64,000 nucleotides of DNA from Cynocephalus volans (Eukaryota > Chordata > Mammalia > Dermoptera > Cynocephalidae). Below the pieces are notes generated by a model that did no database searches, was not told where the DNA came from, and was given only the letters and a program-made list of their open reading frames with translations. The stretch lies in the NCBI RefSeq assembly GCF_027409185.1, contig NC_084463.1, forward strand, positions 157,158,369 through 157,222,368, in the 5' to 3' direction. Position numbers and translations under genes: made by a program. The first letter of the stretch is position 1, and each line of letters opens with the position of its first letter. This document shows positions 22,201-32,400 of this stretch, piece after piece.

Positions 22201-25200
22201 ACAATCCCCACCGTTTTCCCAACAGGCTCTCACTTCAGCCACCACTGGGGGGATGGGGCCCTATTTTGGGAAAACAGTGGTCCAGGAGGCGGGAGACAGG
22301 GTCTCTGTGACACTGTACCCCTCCCCCTGGTGGAAAGGCCCAAAGCCTAGATCCTAATGGCAGGAAGCATGGGAACAGCAGGACCACCCGTAGCCACCAA
22401 CTCCCCAGTGCCTGGGCCAGGGGTGGCAGGAACGGCAGGGGGAGGGAGGGAAGCTCGAATCTGTAGACCCTCCTTCCCCTTACACTTCCGGGCTCTGAGG
22501 CCAACTCCTGTGACTCAGAAATTTCAGAGGAAAGAGGGCCCCTGAATCCCCTATCTTCCACACACTTCGGCCTCCCAGACCAGAGGCCCCAAACCTGGGT
22601 GTGAACACCTGAGGCGGTGGGAACCGACTTCTCAGGGAAGCCTGGGCCATCGCTCCAGTCCTTCTCCTGAGTCCCTACCCCTGCACAGTCCATGGCTCTC
22701 TGCTCAAACCTCCTCGGTCCCCAGTCCCTGCAGAAATAGAGTCCAGCCTCTAAGAAGAGCTGCAGAGGCCACTGGGAAGGGAGGTGCTCAGGGGGGAGAG
22801 AGTTAAAAGTCAAGGTCAGATGTAGATGGGGCAGCCAACATCCCCCATCCCCAAGCCCGCTCTACTGCCTGGAGCCCCAGGCGGTTCATGCAGGAAGGGC
22901 CCCGCTGGGTCACTTCCCCAGGAAACACACACCAGGGAGAAAACGCCACTAGCGCAATCCACACCCCACTAGGCCTGCCCTAGGTGGGCCAGCAGGGCTT
23001 TTTTCCCCAACCACAAAACACGGCAAAATGAGAACAGGATGGGCCGGCCCGTGGCTCACTCGGGAGAGTGTGGTGCTGATAACACCAAGGCCATGGGTTC
23101 GGATCCCATATAGGGATGGCCAGTTGCTCACTGGCTGAGCGTGGTGCTGACAACACCAAGTCAAGGGTTAAGATCCCCTTACCGGTCATCTTTTAAAAAA
23201 AAAAAAAAAGAGAGAGAACAGGATGCCTGGACTCTGGGGCCTCTGTCACTCAGGAACACCCACTGGGCCAGGGAGCCTGGCCAGAGGTTGCTCCTGGGGT
23301 CAGAAGGGCCCAAACAGGATCCTGCATGGCCCTCTGAGGGTTCTGACCCTTCCCAACAGGGCCAGACCACCTGCTGCAAGGTCTTTCTGCCCCTCAACCA
23401 GTGCCCAGGATGACCCTCCTGTCATCTCTTGGAATTAAAGAACCCCTGTGCTAATGGACGCAATGGGTTTAAACTCAGGACTGGCGGTTAGCTCAGTTGG
23501 TTAGAGCTTGGTGTTATAACACCAACGTCCAGGGTTCAGATCCCTGTACTGGCCATACTGGCCAGCCACACACACACACAAATTAAAAATTAAGACCCAC
23601 ACTCAGACTGTATGGTCTCTGAGGGGACTGATATCCATAGTCCGGTGACGTGTGTCCAGGGACAAAGAGGGTCCTAGGAAGGGGTTTTTGGTGTTGGCTC
23701 TTGGACCAGCCTACAAGCCCAGCAAGGCTCGGCCTATACGGAGGGGCTAAGTCTTCAGCCCCAAACCCACGAGCACGTCAGGTTCCCAAGCTCTTGACCA
23801 AGTCCACACCAGTCCCCACTGCAAGTATCAACAGGTGTCGATGCGTGCAGAGACTCCTGACAACACTGCAGGGAGATGCGCTCCCCAGCCTGGTTTTAAC
23901 AATGGTGAGGCACCTGAGGTTCAGAGAGGGATGGTGACCCAGTGGGAACACACAGCAAGGAAGTGGCAGGATGGGAGCTGAACCCAGAGTGCAGGCACAG
24001 CATGTCACATGAGGAAAGGAGATGAATGGTGATTTCAGAGAAGTGAGGCAGGATGCAGGCGGGGTTTGAGGAAGTGTGAGATTGTGCCCAAGTGGTGGTG
24101 GTGGTGGGGAGTGACGCCTACAGCTGCTGTCCGAGCCAGGCAGGCCCTGGGCCAGGAGGGACACGCAGAGGGGACACAGAGGCAAAAGACTGACAGGGGA
24201 CTCGTGGGAGGAAGGACCAGGGGCTGGAAGTAGGGGGGTGGGGGACAGAAAAAATTAATTACAGTAATTACCTTAATTAACTAGTACAGTTTAAAAACCA
24301 GGGACAAGGTGAATGAGAACAGTGGTACCCACGGCAGGAAGAGGAACTGGGAGGGTGCCTTTCAGGGAAGGGACAGGGGTGGCTGAGGCATTTAGGAAAT
24401 GGCACGTCCTGTGGGTGGCTGAAGGGTAAAGGCAGGAGGGTGACAGCTGCTGGGAGGCACCAACTCAGAGGAGCAGCCACAGCCAGAGCCTGGTCAAGGG
24501 CATGACAGCAGGGACGAGGGCCAGAGAGCCAGCCAGACAATGAGACGACAGTGTCAGACATCTGCACCGAAGAATGCCAGGGAGGCCAGCAGACCAGGAC
24601 AAGGGGCAGGAGAGGGTGTCTTGAGTCTCCCTGGAGGTAGAGCCTAGAGTTGGGCCAAGACCCAATGAGCTCAAGGCAAGGAGGGAGTAAAAGGACAGGC
24701 AGGGGACAGGCTGGGGACACAGTGGGCCTGGGAAGCGGAAGTAGGTGCAGGTGGAGGTGCAAGAGCAGCAGTAGGTTTGGGGAGAACATGGAGAAATGAG
24801 AAGGGCTCAGGATGGTCAGCAGGGAGGTGGGAACACAAGTCCCTCCTTGCCATGGGCCCAGGCCTGCCAGCCCAGCCCTGAGGAGGGAACCCAGCCCTGT
24901 CTCCACCAAGAGCCTGTGCAAGGCCTGGGAGGGTGGGGGTCTTACTCCTGTGCTGGGACAGGGCAGGGCACATTGTCCACACCTCATATCTGCCCGAGGC
25001 TTCCCTGTGCAAGAATTGACACCCCAAGACCGGAGAAACCCCACACGTGTGCAGTGAGCACCTGTCCTGTGCCTGGCATTCCAGCAGCCCAGCTCCAGAC
25101 AATCTGCACAAACTGGAGATTCTGGCAGCCACATCACTCGTCCCCTTCCCACTGCATTCTATTTCATTTTGCGTCCCCTTTACCCCCACCCCATGCCCAA

Positions 25201-28044
25201 GGCCTATTGGGCTGAAATTCTGTGCAGAGGCTGGGACAACCTAGGACAAGCAGGACTCTGATGAGGGTCGGAGCCTGGCACACAAATGGGCTGATTCAGG
25301 AACAGAATAAAAGACATCTCTACCAGTTGAGGGGATATGGCAGGTAGTTAGATCATGAAGGGTTTCCAGGAGGTAGCAACAGTGATGACCGCTTCCCAAT
25401 GAGGAGGCCTATGTGCCTAACCCAGAGTTGTCACATGTCTTGTAGTCCTTTGTGACTTACGCCTTATAGGCAGGAGCTCACAGATCCACATCCCTAAGGC
25501 AGTCAAAGCCAAGAGCAGTTAAGGGACTTGCTCAAGATCACACAGCAGGTCGAAGACACCTACAGCCCTAGAGCTCACCAGCATCCTGCCTGCTGCAAAG
25601 ACAGTCCCCCATCCCTGGGAGGTTGGGGTGGTCTCATCTCATTCCTGGGCAGTCCATCAGAGGCTGGCCCTCCCCCAAGATAGGTATAACTAGCTCCATC
25701 TGTCAAGTGAGGAAACTGAGACCAAGGGGCTGCACCAATGTCATGTGGCCACTCCATGGCAGAAAACCAGACCAGAACCCAAGCTCTGGCCTCCGCTGAC
25801 CAAGTGTCAAGTGCCCAGCACTGTGTTAGATGCAGAAGTACCCAAGATGCTGTCCTTACCCATCACCTCAGAGCAGGCTTGGCACCCAAGACTATGGAGG
25901 TGTAAACTGTAGGAGAGGGGGAGGGGTGCAGCCCAGTTTGCGGGGGACACCTTAAAGTCAGACTGGAGTTGCCTCTGGGTTCAGAGTTTAGGGCCCACGC
26001 TTGGGAGTCTCCAGGAAGAGGCTTCACCAGAGCTCCTGCAGGGCCCAGCCACTGCCACTCACCCCAAGGAGAGCAGCCCTGGGTCCAGGGCTGAGAGTGA
26101 ACTGGCACTGGGACCTGGCCATTAACAGAGCGTAGTCACCCAACAGAGATATCTCAACCCATTTCACAGATGAAGAAACCAAGTCCCAGCAACAATGGGT
26201 CACCAAGTCCTACTCCCAGACTCCTCCTGCTCTAGGAACAACAGTCCCATGTCCAAGTATATACCTGCCCAGAGTTGTCATGAGCTACTGGGGGTCACCA
26301 GAACAAGCAGCTCAGTCAGAGTGGCCTGGGCAAGTGTGACCCTGTGCAGGGTCTCCCAGCTGCTGCTGCCAGCACACCAGACTCCCAAGGAGTGCTGGCA
26401 GCTTGACTCCCATCCCTAATACCCTGCCTCCACATCCAAATGAAGGGTCCATAAAAAGGCAGTGCTCAAGGTAACCCCCAAGTCTGCTCAACCTCCAAGT
26501 GCTCAGCTCCTCACTACCTCTCATGCTTTCCCTCTACATTTATGAAGCACCTACTGTGTGCTCTGCACCCACCTATGCCCCACGGGATCCAGAGCTACAT
26601 GCAGGAAATGAGCATATTGATGACTATGTGGGGGTTGGCTTGGCAGCCAGCTTTGTTCAGAAGGGTCCTGGGAACATGGCAGGGAAGCTGGACTGGGGCC
26701 ATGTCCAGGACCAAGCCTCTCTGACTCTGTCCTTGAAGTGAGCATTCATCTACTCATGGCTCCCAGCCGTGTCTGACCCTGGCCTGGATGCCTCCAGGGA
26801 AGGACATTTTCTGGGCTGGAATCACCCCCCCCCAACCCACTTATTTCACCTAGAGGCACAGATAAGTCAGGCCACCCCTCAAGGTCACACTGCAACTCAG
26901 CAGCTGCGTTTTGCCTGGGTCCACCCAACACAAGGGGTCCCAAGCTTCCTCCAGACCAGGCTGCTCCTCAAACACACTCAACACCAGGCAGGATAGTCCT
27001 GACCTCTCCAAGTACCACAAACCCACCTCATGCACTGTCTCCCCAGGCCCAGCCTCCTTAGCCCGGGCACAATTCCAAGGAACACAGGGCTCTGCTTCAG
27101 CTCTCTCCCTTTAAGAGGCTCAAGCCTCTCCACACCTGAGCGCTACCAGGACCCACTCTCTCAGCACCCCAACTGGGGAAGAAACCCTACACTCCACTAG
27201 CATCTGGGTTCAAGCTTCGCTAGGTGCTGTGCAGTAAAGCGGAGGAGCCTGCCCGTCTCCCCAGCTGGCTTTCCTCAGTCCCAGGCTGTGGCCGGGAAGC
27301 AGCCCTGTCCTGGGACCACCCATCTGGCCCAGTTCTTTACACGAATATTCATACAACCCACCCCTACTCTGGCCACATTTCCTCCAGGACCTGGTCTTTC
27401 CAGGCCACTTCGAAGAGGAAGTGTTTGCCCAACTCCATGAAAACACCACAACCCTTCTGCACATGCAGGGCAGGGATCCCACATCGGAGTGGCCAAGAAT
27501 TGGAAACACCCGCGAGAACCAATGGCCTGAGCAGATACTGGTACTGGGGCCACTAACACCAGAGTCTGTGCCACTCCCCTCGACACTGCCGAGGAGATCT
27601 CACTCCACACCTCTGAGCCCCCCAGGCTCCAGGAGCCCCGAAGGTTCTGCCATCAATTTGCAAGCGACCTCGGCAGAGACCCGGCCCCCTTTCCCAACTG
27701 GACTGCTTTCCAAGAGTTCGCCCTGCCGGGGGTCCCTCCTCCCTGCGTGCCCCAGATTACTTGGGCGCGCACATGCTCCGGGCCCCCGGTCACTTGCTCC
27801 TGATGAGCTAGGAGTTGGGCTGTCAAGCTGGGACGGTCTGCGGCCCCCTTCGCACCCCACCCAGGAGAGCCCCCCGCCCCTCCCCCGGGGTGTCATTCCA
27901 CCTCCCCAGCTGCGAGTCCCTTGTCCCGTCAGCCGCAGACAGGGCTGGGGGCGCAGGGCACCTCCGGGTGGCGGTGCGGACACGGCAGGGACCTCCATCC
28001 TCCCATCCCGGGAGGCAGCGCGCGCGGACCTACCCGCTCCACAT
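9198..28044 (-). CDS. RAB3IL1: RAB3IL1 (GRAB), guanine nucleotide exchange factor for Rab3A/Rab8-type GTPases
   Basis: Complete gene. Ten coding exons on the minus strand join at 28044-28034, 19804-19552, 19166-19071, 18987-18910, 18220-18002, 16432-16304, 16203-16091, 14413-14314, 11468-11402 and 10290-10208. The total is 1149 bases, 382 residues plus stop, the length I recall for the human protein. Every junction has GT-AG borders and keeps frame. Exons 2-5 encode the Sec2-type coiled coil that opens the Rab nucleotide pocket: [20 protein letters not shown], then [20 protein letters not shown], then [18 protein letters not shown]. Exons 6-10 encode the conserved C-terminal half with [39 protein letters not shown] and a FFPQEA end. 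The paralogue RAB3IP (Rabin8) shares this layout, but the residues match RAB3IL1 better. It acts in exocytic and ciliary membrane traffic. The 3' limit uses an AATAAA on the minus strand. Confidence 0.96.
9219..9224 (-). promoter_or_regulatory. RAB3IL1: Polyadenylation signal of RAB3IL1
   Basis: Canonical AATAAA on the minus strand, 984 bases downstream of the RAB3IL1 stop codon and the first clear hexamer in that direction. Confidence 0.7.
10208..10290 (-). CDS. RAB3IL1: RAB3IL1 coding exon 10 (last)
   Basis: 83 bases. After the split alanine codon it encodes [20 protein letters not shown] and FFPQEA, ending at TAG (10210-10208). The acceptor is CTGTAG. Confidence 0.96.
11402..11468 (-). 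CDS. RAB3IL1: RAB3IL1 coding exon 9
   Basis: 67 bases, [20 protein letters not shown] to Q-D plus one base. Acceptor CTGCAG, donor GTGAGC. Confidence 0.96.
13561..13612 (+). mobile_element. Truncated tRNA-derived SINE remnant
   Basis: The pieces gcttagagcaaggtgttac, aacaccaaggt and accagccagccaccaaaaac match the middle and 3' end of the monomeric SINE with an internal deletion, ending in an interrupted A-rich tail. Confidence 0.6.
14314..14413 (-). CDS. RAB3IL1: RAB3IL1 coding exon 8
   Basis: 100 bases. The first C completes an Asn codon, then [19 protein letters not shown] and [10 protein letters not shown] follow. Acceptor CCCCCAG, donor GTGAGT. Confidence 0.96.
16091..16203 (-). CDS. RAB3IL1: RAB3IL1 coding exon 7
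   Basis: 113 bases encoding [19 protein letters not shown] to EVECASA, plus two bases of the next codon. Acceptor CTACAG, donor GTAAGC. Confidence 0.95.
16304..16432 (-). CDS. RAB3IL1: RAB3IL1 coding exon 6
   Basis: 129 bases (43 codons), [15 protein letters not shown] to LDFTMQE. Acceptor CTGCAG, donor GTGAGG. Confidence 0.96.
17310..17430 (-). repeat. MIR SINE fragment
   Basis: ccatttaccacatgagaaaactgaggtgctgacagg followed by cacttgcccagggtcccacc is the reverse complement of the MIR core. It lies in RAB3IL1 intron 5. Confidence 0.65.
18002..18220 (-). CDS. RAB3IL1: RAB3IL1 coding exon 5
   Basis: 219 bases (73 codons). It begins [15 protein letters not shown] (end of coiled coil) and continues into a Ser/Thr/Pro-rich linker with [15 protein letters not shown]. 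Donor GTAAGG. Confidence 0.96.
18340..18445 (-). repeat. MIR SINE fragment
   Basis: ttttacagatagggaaactgaggctcagagagg followed by a ggccccaggtcac segment, a reverse-oriented MIR core in RAB3IL1 intron 4. Confidence 0.65.
18910..18987 (-). CDS. RAB3IL1: RAB3IL1 coding exon 4
   Basis: 78 bases (26 codons), [15 protein letters not shown] to ARGK, still coiled coil. Acceptor CCCAG, donor GTGAGG. Confidence 0.96.
19071..19166 (-). CDS. RAB3IL1: RAB3IL1 coding exon 3
   Basis: 96 bases (32 codons) from [14 protein letters not shown] to LTASLFE, core of the Sec2-type coiled coil. The donor is GTACAC, a weaker form of the consensus. Confidence 0.96.
19552..19804 (-). CDS. RAB3IL1: RAB3IL1 coding exon 2
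   Basis: 253 bases, from acceptor TTGCAG to donor GTGGGG after the AAG of HKAQK. It encodes the Pro/Glu-rich N-terminus and the start of the coiled coil. Confidence 0.95.
21225..21370 (-). repeat. MIR SINE fragment
   Basis: ctgttattgtcccattctacagacaaggggacagggttcagagatgtgaagggacttgcccagtgtcatg is a reverse-oriented MIR core in RAB3IL1 intron 1. Confidence 0.6.
23042..23213 (+). mobile_element. tRNA-Ile-like dimeric SINE (CYN-like)
   Basis: Full-length dimer, GGCCGGCCCGTGGCTCACTC through GGTTCGGATCC, then GGCCAGTTGCTCACTGGCTG through TTACCGGTCATCTTTT and an A tail. A perfect 12-base target duplication gagaacaggatg flanks it at 23030-23041 and 23214-23225. Recent insertion into RAB3IL1 intron 1. 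Confidence 0.94.
23481..23600 (+). mobile_element. Monomeric tRNA-Ile-derived SINE
   Basis: ctggcggttagctcagttgg and ttagagcttggtgttataac then ggttcagatccctgtactggcca keep both the A and B box of tRNA-Ile, followed by a CA-rich then A-rich tail. The tail and mismatched acceptor stem argue against a working tRNA gene. Confidence 0.85.
25390..25560 (-). repeat. MIR SINE
   Basis: Reverse-oriented MIR-like sequence: ggcaggagctcacagatccacatc, agcagttaagggacttgctcaagatcacacagc. Diverged. Confidence 0.65.
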
Positions 28045-28420
28045 CCCGGCGCCTCGGGGCGCCCGGGCGTCGGTCCCCCGCGCCGCCGCCGCGTCCTCCC
28101 TGCGCCGCCGCCGCCGCGTCCCCGCCCGCCGCCGACTCCGCCCCGGGCCGGGGCTGCCCCGCTGCCCGCCAGTCCTGCCCGCAGCCTGTCGCTCTGTCCC
28201 GGCGGTCCCGGCCCCCAGCCCAGCCCTGCCCCGGCCCTTGGAGGTCACGTGGCCGCGGGGGCGGCTCCAGGACACGTGCCCGGCCCCGCCCCTCCGTCGG
28301 CCCCACGCGGGGAGCCAGAGCGCGCTCCCCGGGCCGGCCCTGCTCAGGCCGCCGCTCCGGGACGGTGAGGCTGGGGAGGAGGGGGAGGAAGCCGAGCTCC
28401 GTCATCCCGCCCCAGCGCTG
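27880..28420. promoter_or_regulatory. RAB3IL1: CpG island promoter of RAB3IL1
   Basis: Dense CpG and GC boxes surround the first coding exon, in contrast to flanking sequence. Two canonical CACGTG E-boxes lie at 28246-28251 and 28273-28278, about 200-230 bases upstream of the ATG. No TATA box was seen, as is usual for island promoters. Confidence 0.8.
28034..28044 (-). CDS. RAB3IL1: RAB3IL1 coding exon 1
   Basis: Eleven coding bases: ATG TGG AGC GG, then donor GTAGGT. The split glycine codon is completed by the first C of exon 2, giving MWSGLPQPDEG. The start lies inside the CpG island. Confidence 0.88.
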
Positions 28421-28820
28421 CTCTTACACGCTCCCCGCCGTCTCTCTCTCCACGGTCCTCCCGCTTAGCACCGCGCGCCACCCACCTTGGACCACCCCTG
28501 CTCTAGATCCTACCATGGCTCTCCCGTTCTCAGCTCCCCGGTTCCCACTCGGATTGTCACTCAAGGCCAGCAGACATCCTTCCACCCCTTCATCGGGCCC
28601 CTGGCTGTGTCCTCCTTCCTTGGCCTCCCTGCTTTGGGTCTGTCCCTGTGCAACATTCTGCCTGGCGGGAAATGGCGGGGGGGGGGGCGATGTGTGTGTG
28701 CAGACCCCCAAACAAGATTTCTCAGTCGTACTCTCTGCGTGTTTATCCCGAGGGAGAAATCAGCTTTGGCCCAACTCTCCTTGCCCAGCCTCGCCTGCTA
28801 GGGGCCTCCCCTCCTGCCTC

Positions 28821-28971
28821 TGTTTTTTTTTTTTTTTTTTTTTTTTTGTCTTTTCGTGACCGGCGCTCAGCCAGTGAGTGCACCGGCCATTCCTATGTAG
28901 GATCCGAACCCGCGGCGGGAGCGTCGCTGCGCTCCCAGCGCCGCACTCTCCCAGTGCGCCACGGGCTCGGC
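28821..28971 (-). mobile_element. GC-rich subtype of the tRNA-derived SINE
   Basis: Reverse-oriented copy of the subtype also seen at 8041. Read on the minus strand, the first unit has GCGCTGGGAGCGCAGCGACG then CTCCCGCCGCGGGTTCGGATCC, and the second unit ends GCGCCGGTCACG before the A tail. A perfect 16-base target duplication cctcccctcctgcctc flanks it at 28805-28820 and 28972-28987. Confidence 0.93.
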
Positions 28972-29302
28972 CCTCCCCTCCTGCCTCCGAACACGCTCTG
29001 CCCACCCACCATTTGCCCTCTGGAGAATACCCCGCAACACACACACACACTCACACACCTGTCTGGTCCGAGGTCCTCTATAAAACCTTTCCCTAAAGCC
29101 CAGACCACTGGTCTACCTGTTCCTCTGTCCCACCTGTCCTAAGCCCCGACCATTGGCTTCAATTTAAGCCTGGAACTGGATTCAGTGAGAGCAGAACCCC
29201 TCTTGTCTCCTGCCAGGGACTGCGCTTCTTACCCTCTGAGTCTGGAAGAGGACTAGGGCTGTGGGGGAGGTATTTCCCCTTCCAGATGCCACCAGCACTT
29301 TG

Positions 29303-29470
29303 TTTTTTTTTTTAAAAGATGACCGGTAAGGGGATCTCAACCCTTGACTTGGTGTTGTCAGCACCACGCTCAGCCAGTGAGCTAACCGGCCATCCCTATA
29401 TAGGATCCAAACCCGTGGCGTTGGTGTTATCAGCACCACATTCTCCCAAGTGAGCTACGGGCGGGCCCGG
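29303..29470 (-). mobile_element. tRNA-Ile-like dimeric SINE (CYN-like)
   Basis: Reverse-oriented dimer: T-rich end, gatgaccggtaaggggatct, then ctaaccggccatccctatat and the first unit. The 18-base target duplication gatgccaccagcactttg (29285-29302 and 29471-29488) is perfect. Insertion is recent. Confidence 0.94.
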
Positions 29471-30869
29471 GATGCCACCAGCACTTTGGACACTACTCTT
29501 CCAGGCCCACAGAGACTCTGGGGCCCCAGGCTTGAGTTTATCAGGTCTTCATTTGAAGACACATTTCATTCATTCATTTACTCATTCATTCATTCAACCA
29601 CCCCTTCTGAGCACAAACTATAGGCCATGCAAGGGCTGGGTTCCCATAGGGAAACCACACAGATATAGGCTCTGCCCTCCTGGGGCTCCAGGATGGTGGG
29701 GAATGGGGGTGGGGACATATACTCAAAGACCTCCACTTCCAGGGCCATGGTTTGCCTAAGACACACCATGCCAAAAGAATAGTGTCTCTGTTCAAAATAG
29801 AAAACAGTGCTCCTTTCCCAAGTGGGCCTGGGGCGCAAGGCACAGGACCTGGTGAGTGGTGGCCAGGCTGGATTTCATGACTTGCTTGTTCCCTTGGCCA
29901 ACACCTTGTGCAGTGAACAACCTGGACAGCCCTCCATGGCATCCCTTCTAACTTTCCAGAATCATTCAGCCCAGACCTCCCATGCCCTTTGCTTTGCAGG
30001 GCAATTGTTTCCATGACTATGGCTTCTAGAGGGCAGGAAGCAGCTCCTTCTTAGAGCTATATTCTGCCACATACCCCAGCCCAGTTCAAGGTCTGGCTCA
30101 AAGCAGATGTCAGTGTGCGCTTGTTGACTTGAGTTCTTTACTAAGTCTTGAGCAACTGCTGTCTTCCTGCCCCCTGTTCTTTTCACTTTTTAGGAGAAAA
30201 GGGAGAAAATGACACAAAAGGAGCCCAGGACAGGGCTCTTGCCTCCAAGTCGTAACAGGCCCAGGCAGGAGATATACTGTGGTAACCCAGGCCAGTGGGA
30301 GATAAGGGGTAGAGGAGGTGTCACCTCAGAGGAAGAGTCCTCAGCCTGGGAGGGCTGGCGGACTGGGGAGGCCCTTGAGTGAGGCCTCGAAGGACAAGTG
30401 TGTGGTCACCACTCTGCGAGCATTGACACTCCAATTACTAACTAAAAATATCCTGCCATCTACGCATCCAGCTCCCGTGGACTCTCAGTCTTCACTGCCT
30501 CTTCCCAGTAGCACAGTGAACCCTGCTCCTCAGCTGAAAAGCGTGGGTTCAGAGAAGTTAATGAACCTGCCTGATATCACACAACCAGGGCTGGTGGAGT
30601 AGCGTCCCCTTACACCACTTTTCCAAAAAGACAACCCAGAAACCAGAGAGCCCTGGTTACCTGGCCTAGCAGGAGGGAGAAATAAAGGTATGTCCTTTGC
30701 CCACAAGCCACTGCCCTCTCCCCAATCTCCCTCCCTCTATACCCCCTTGACATCCCATCCCCAGCCTGGCAGCCTTGACCACAGACCCTTCACCGAAGTT
30801 GGATGAGAAGCAAGAGACAGCCTGGATGAGAAAGGTCCTGATTCTGTACTTAGGTCTGTCCTCAGCTCA

Positions 30870-30990
30870 CTGTGTGACCCAGGATGAGTGTTTTGCCCTC
30901 TCTGAGCTTCAGTTTCCACCTCTGTACAACTACTAAGTTGGACAAGACAATAAGAGCCACCCCTAGCACTGACCTCCCAGGGGACTCCTG
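30870..30990 (+). repeat. MIR SINE fragment
   Basis: cactgtgtgacccaggatgag then cctctctgagcttcagtttcc and tctgtacaac form a plus-oriented MIR core. Confidence 0.6.
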
Positions 30991-31739
30991 AAATTCCTCA
31001 TAGTTCCGTGTCAGTCCCCCATCCATAGCTGGCTTCTCACCCTCCCCCCCAACCCCGTGACCTTGCAGAGTGGCAAGATTCCACCTCCCCTCCATGTCCC
31101 AGGTCCCAAGCTCACCTGTCTGAATCCCAGGGCTCCTCTGCCAAGTTTCCCTCAAGTACAGAGCCTAGGCCTGATGGGGCATAGTGGACAGTCCCTGAAC
31201 TCATGGCCAGGAACACTGGGCATGTCCCTCGGACAGGGCACGTCCCTTGGGCAGGGTACCCAGTGGGCTCTTCAAGGGAGTCCATGCCTGGGGGCCAGAC
31301 CGAGGGTCCCTCTGGAGACTGCCAGGAGCGGAGGTGGCAGGAGCCTTCTCCCCACCCCCAGGCTGAGCCTCACACTAACCTTTGCTATCTTTCAGAAGCA
31401 GCAGCCCATGAGCGAGGCGCCTCCCAGACAGGCCTCTATCTCCTTAAGCCTGTAATTATTAACTCCTGTGGCTCCATGGGCAGCACAAGCCGCTGGGGCC
31501 CTCCTTCCTGGGCTCTGGGCCAGGGAAGGTGAGCCATTTTGAGGGGAGGTAGGAGGCTTCCGCTACATGCCTGATGCCCCAGGCTTCAACCAGGCCCACA
31601 GATGGGGCTGCTTGTTGCCACCTCACCCAGCTTGGCACATTGGAAGAAGCCTGTCCAACCCTGGCCCTTCCTGCCACTATCACAGGCATCAGTATGCCCT
31701 CATCACTCTTAACCACCACCAACTAGGGACGACTCAGTG

Positions 31740-31860
31740 TAGCAGTGAGGGACACAAGCCTGGGGACAGGCTGGATTCAACCCCACTTCCAGACTGTGAA
31801 ACTTCGGGCATGTTAGCCTCTTTGTGCCTCAGTTTCCCCAACTATAAAACAGATTCTCAT
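31740..31860 (+). repeat. MIR SINE fragment
   Basis: gctggattcaaccccacttcc and ctctttgtgcctcagtttccccaactataaaac form a plus-oriented MIR core. Confidence 0.6.
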
Positions 31861-32254
31861 CTTCTAAGACACACCAGGCCAGCTGCCATTGCCCAAACGT
31901 GCCCTAAACCACGTCCCTTCCTTCTACACACTATCCCCTCTCTCTCTGCACCTTCTACCCCATCCCACCCCTGCCGATAAATTTCTTTCGCTCACACCCC
32001 TCCTCCGGGAAGCCTCCACTTGGGAATTGCTTTCTTCCTCTGCAGGCACTGGCTGGAGCCCTCAGACACAGGGTTAGCCTTGTGTCATCCTGAACGCTCC
32101 ACAGAACTGTTGGACACCCCAACAAGGGCTGAGTGAGTCTATGGGCAGAAGCTGGCCTGCCCTTATCACCAAGTCTTTCTCTCAGTGTCCTCTTGGGTGG
32201 TGGCACACAGTCAGCCTTGATCCACACGCAGGATGGTTTAAATGTGCCCCCTAT

Positions 32255-32400
32255 CTCATTTGGCTTGAATTCTAATTCAAGTTGTACCATTCTCTGGCTG
32301 TGTGATCTTGGGCAAGTCACTTAACCTCTCTGGGTCTCAGTTCCCTGATCTATAAAATGGGAAGTTGTGGATATCAAAGAAGATAATATCTGAGAGGCGT
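32255..32400 (+). repeat. MIR SINE
   Basis: Well-preserved plus-oriented MIR core: ctggctgtgtgatcttgggcaagtcacttaacctctctgggtctcagtt then tctataaaatggga. Confidence 0.8.

Larger units (their letters stand above)
19805..28033 (-). other. RAB3IL1: RAB3IL1 intron 1
   Basis: The largest intron, about 8.2 kb, between the 11-base first coding exon and exon 2. It holds a dimeric and a monomeric tRNA-derived SINE, several MIR fragments and an AT-rich patch near 24250, listed separately. The long open frames here (for example 24277-25152, minus) show no known domain and are uninterrupted by chance in GC-rich sequence. Confidence 0.8.

Noticed and set aside
24277-25152. Minus-strand 291-codon open frame in RAB3IL1 intron 1
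   Set aside because: It has no recognisable domain, its composition follows local base content, and no exon structure joins it to RAB3IL1.
27421-28859. Long plus-strand open frames over the RAB3IL1 promoter
   Set aside because: Pro/Arg-rich frames in a CpG island, antisense to RAB3IL1, running into a SINE. No domain or conserved motif.
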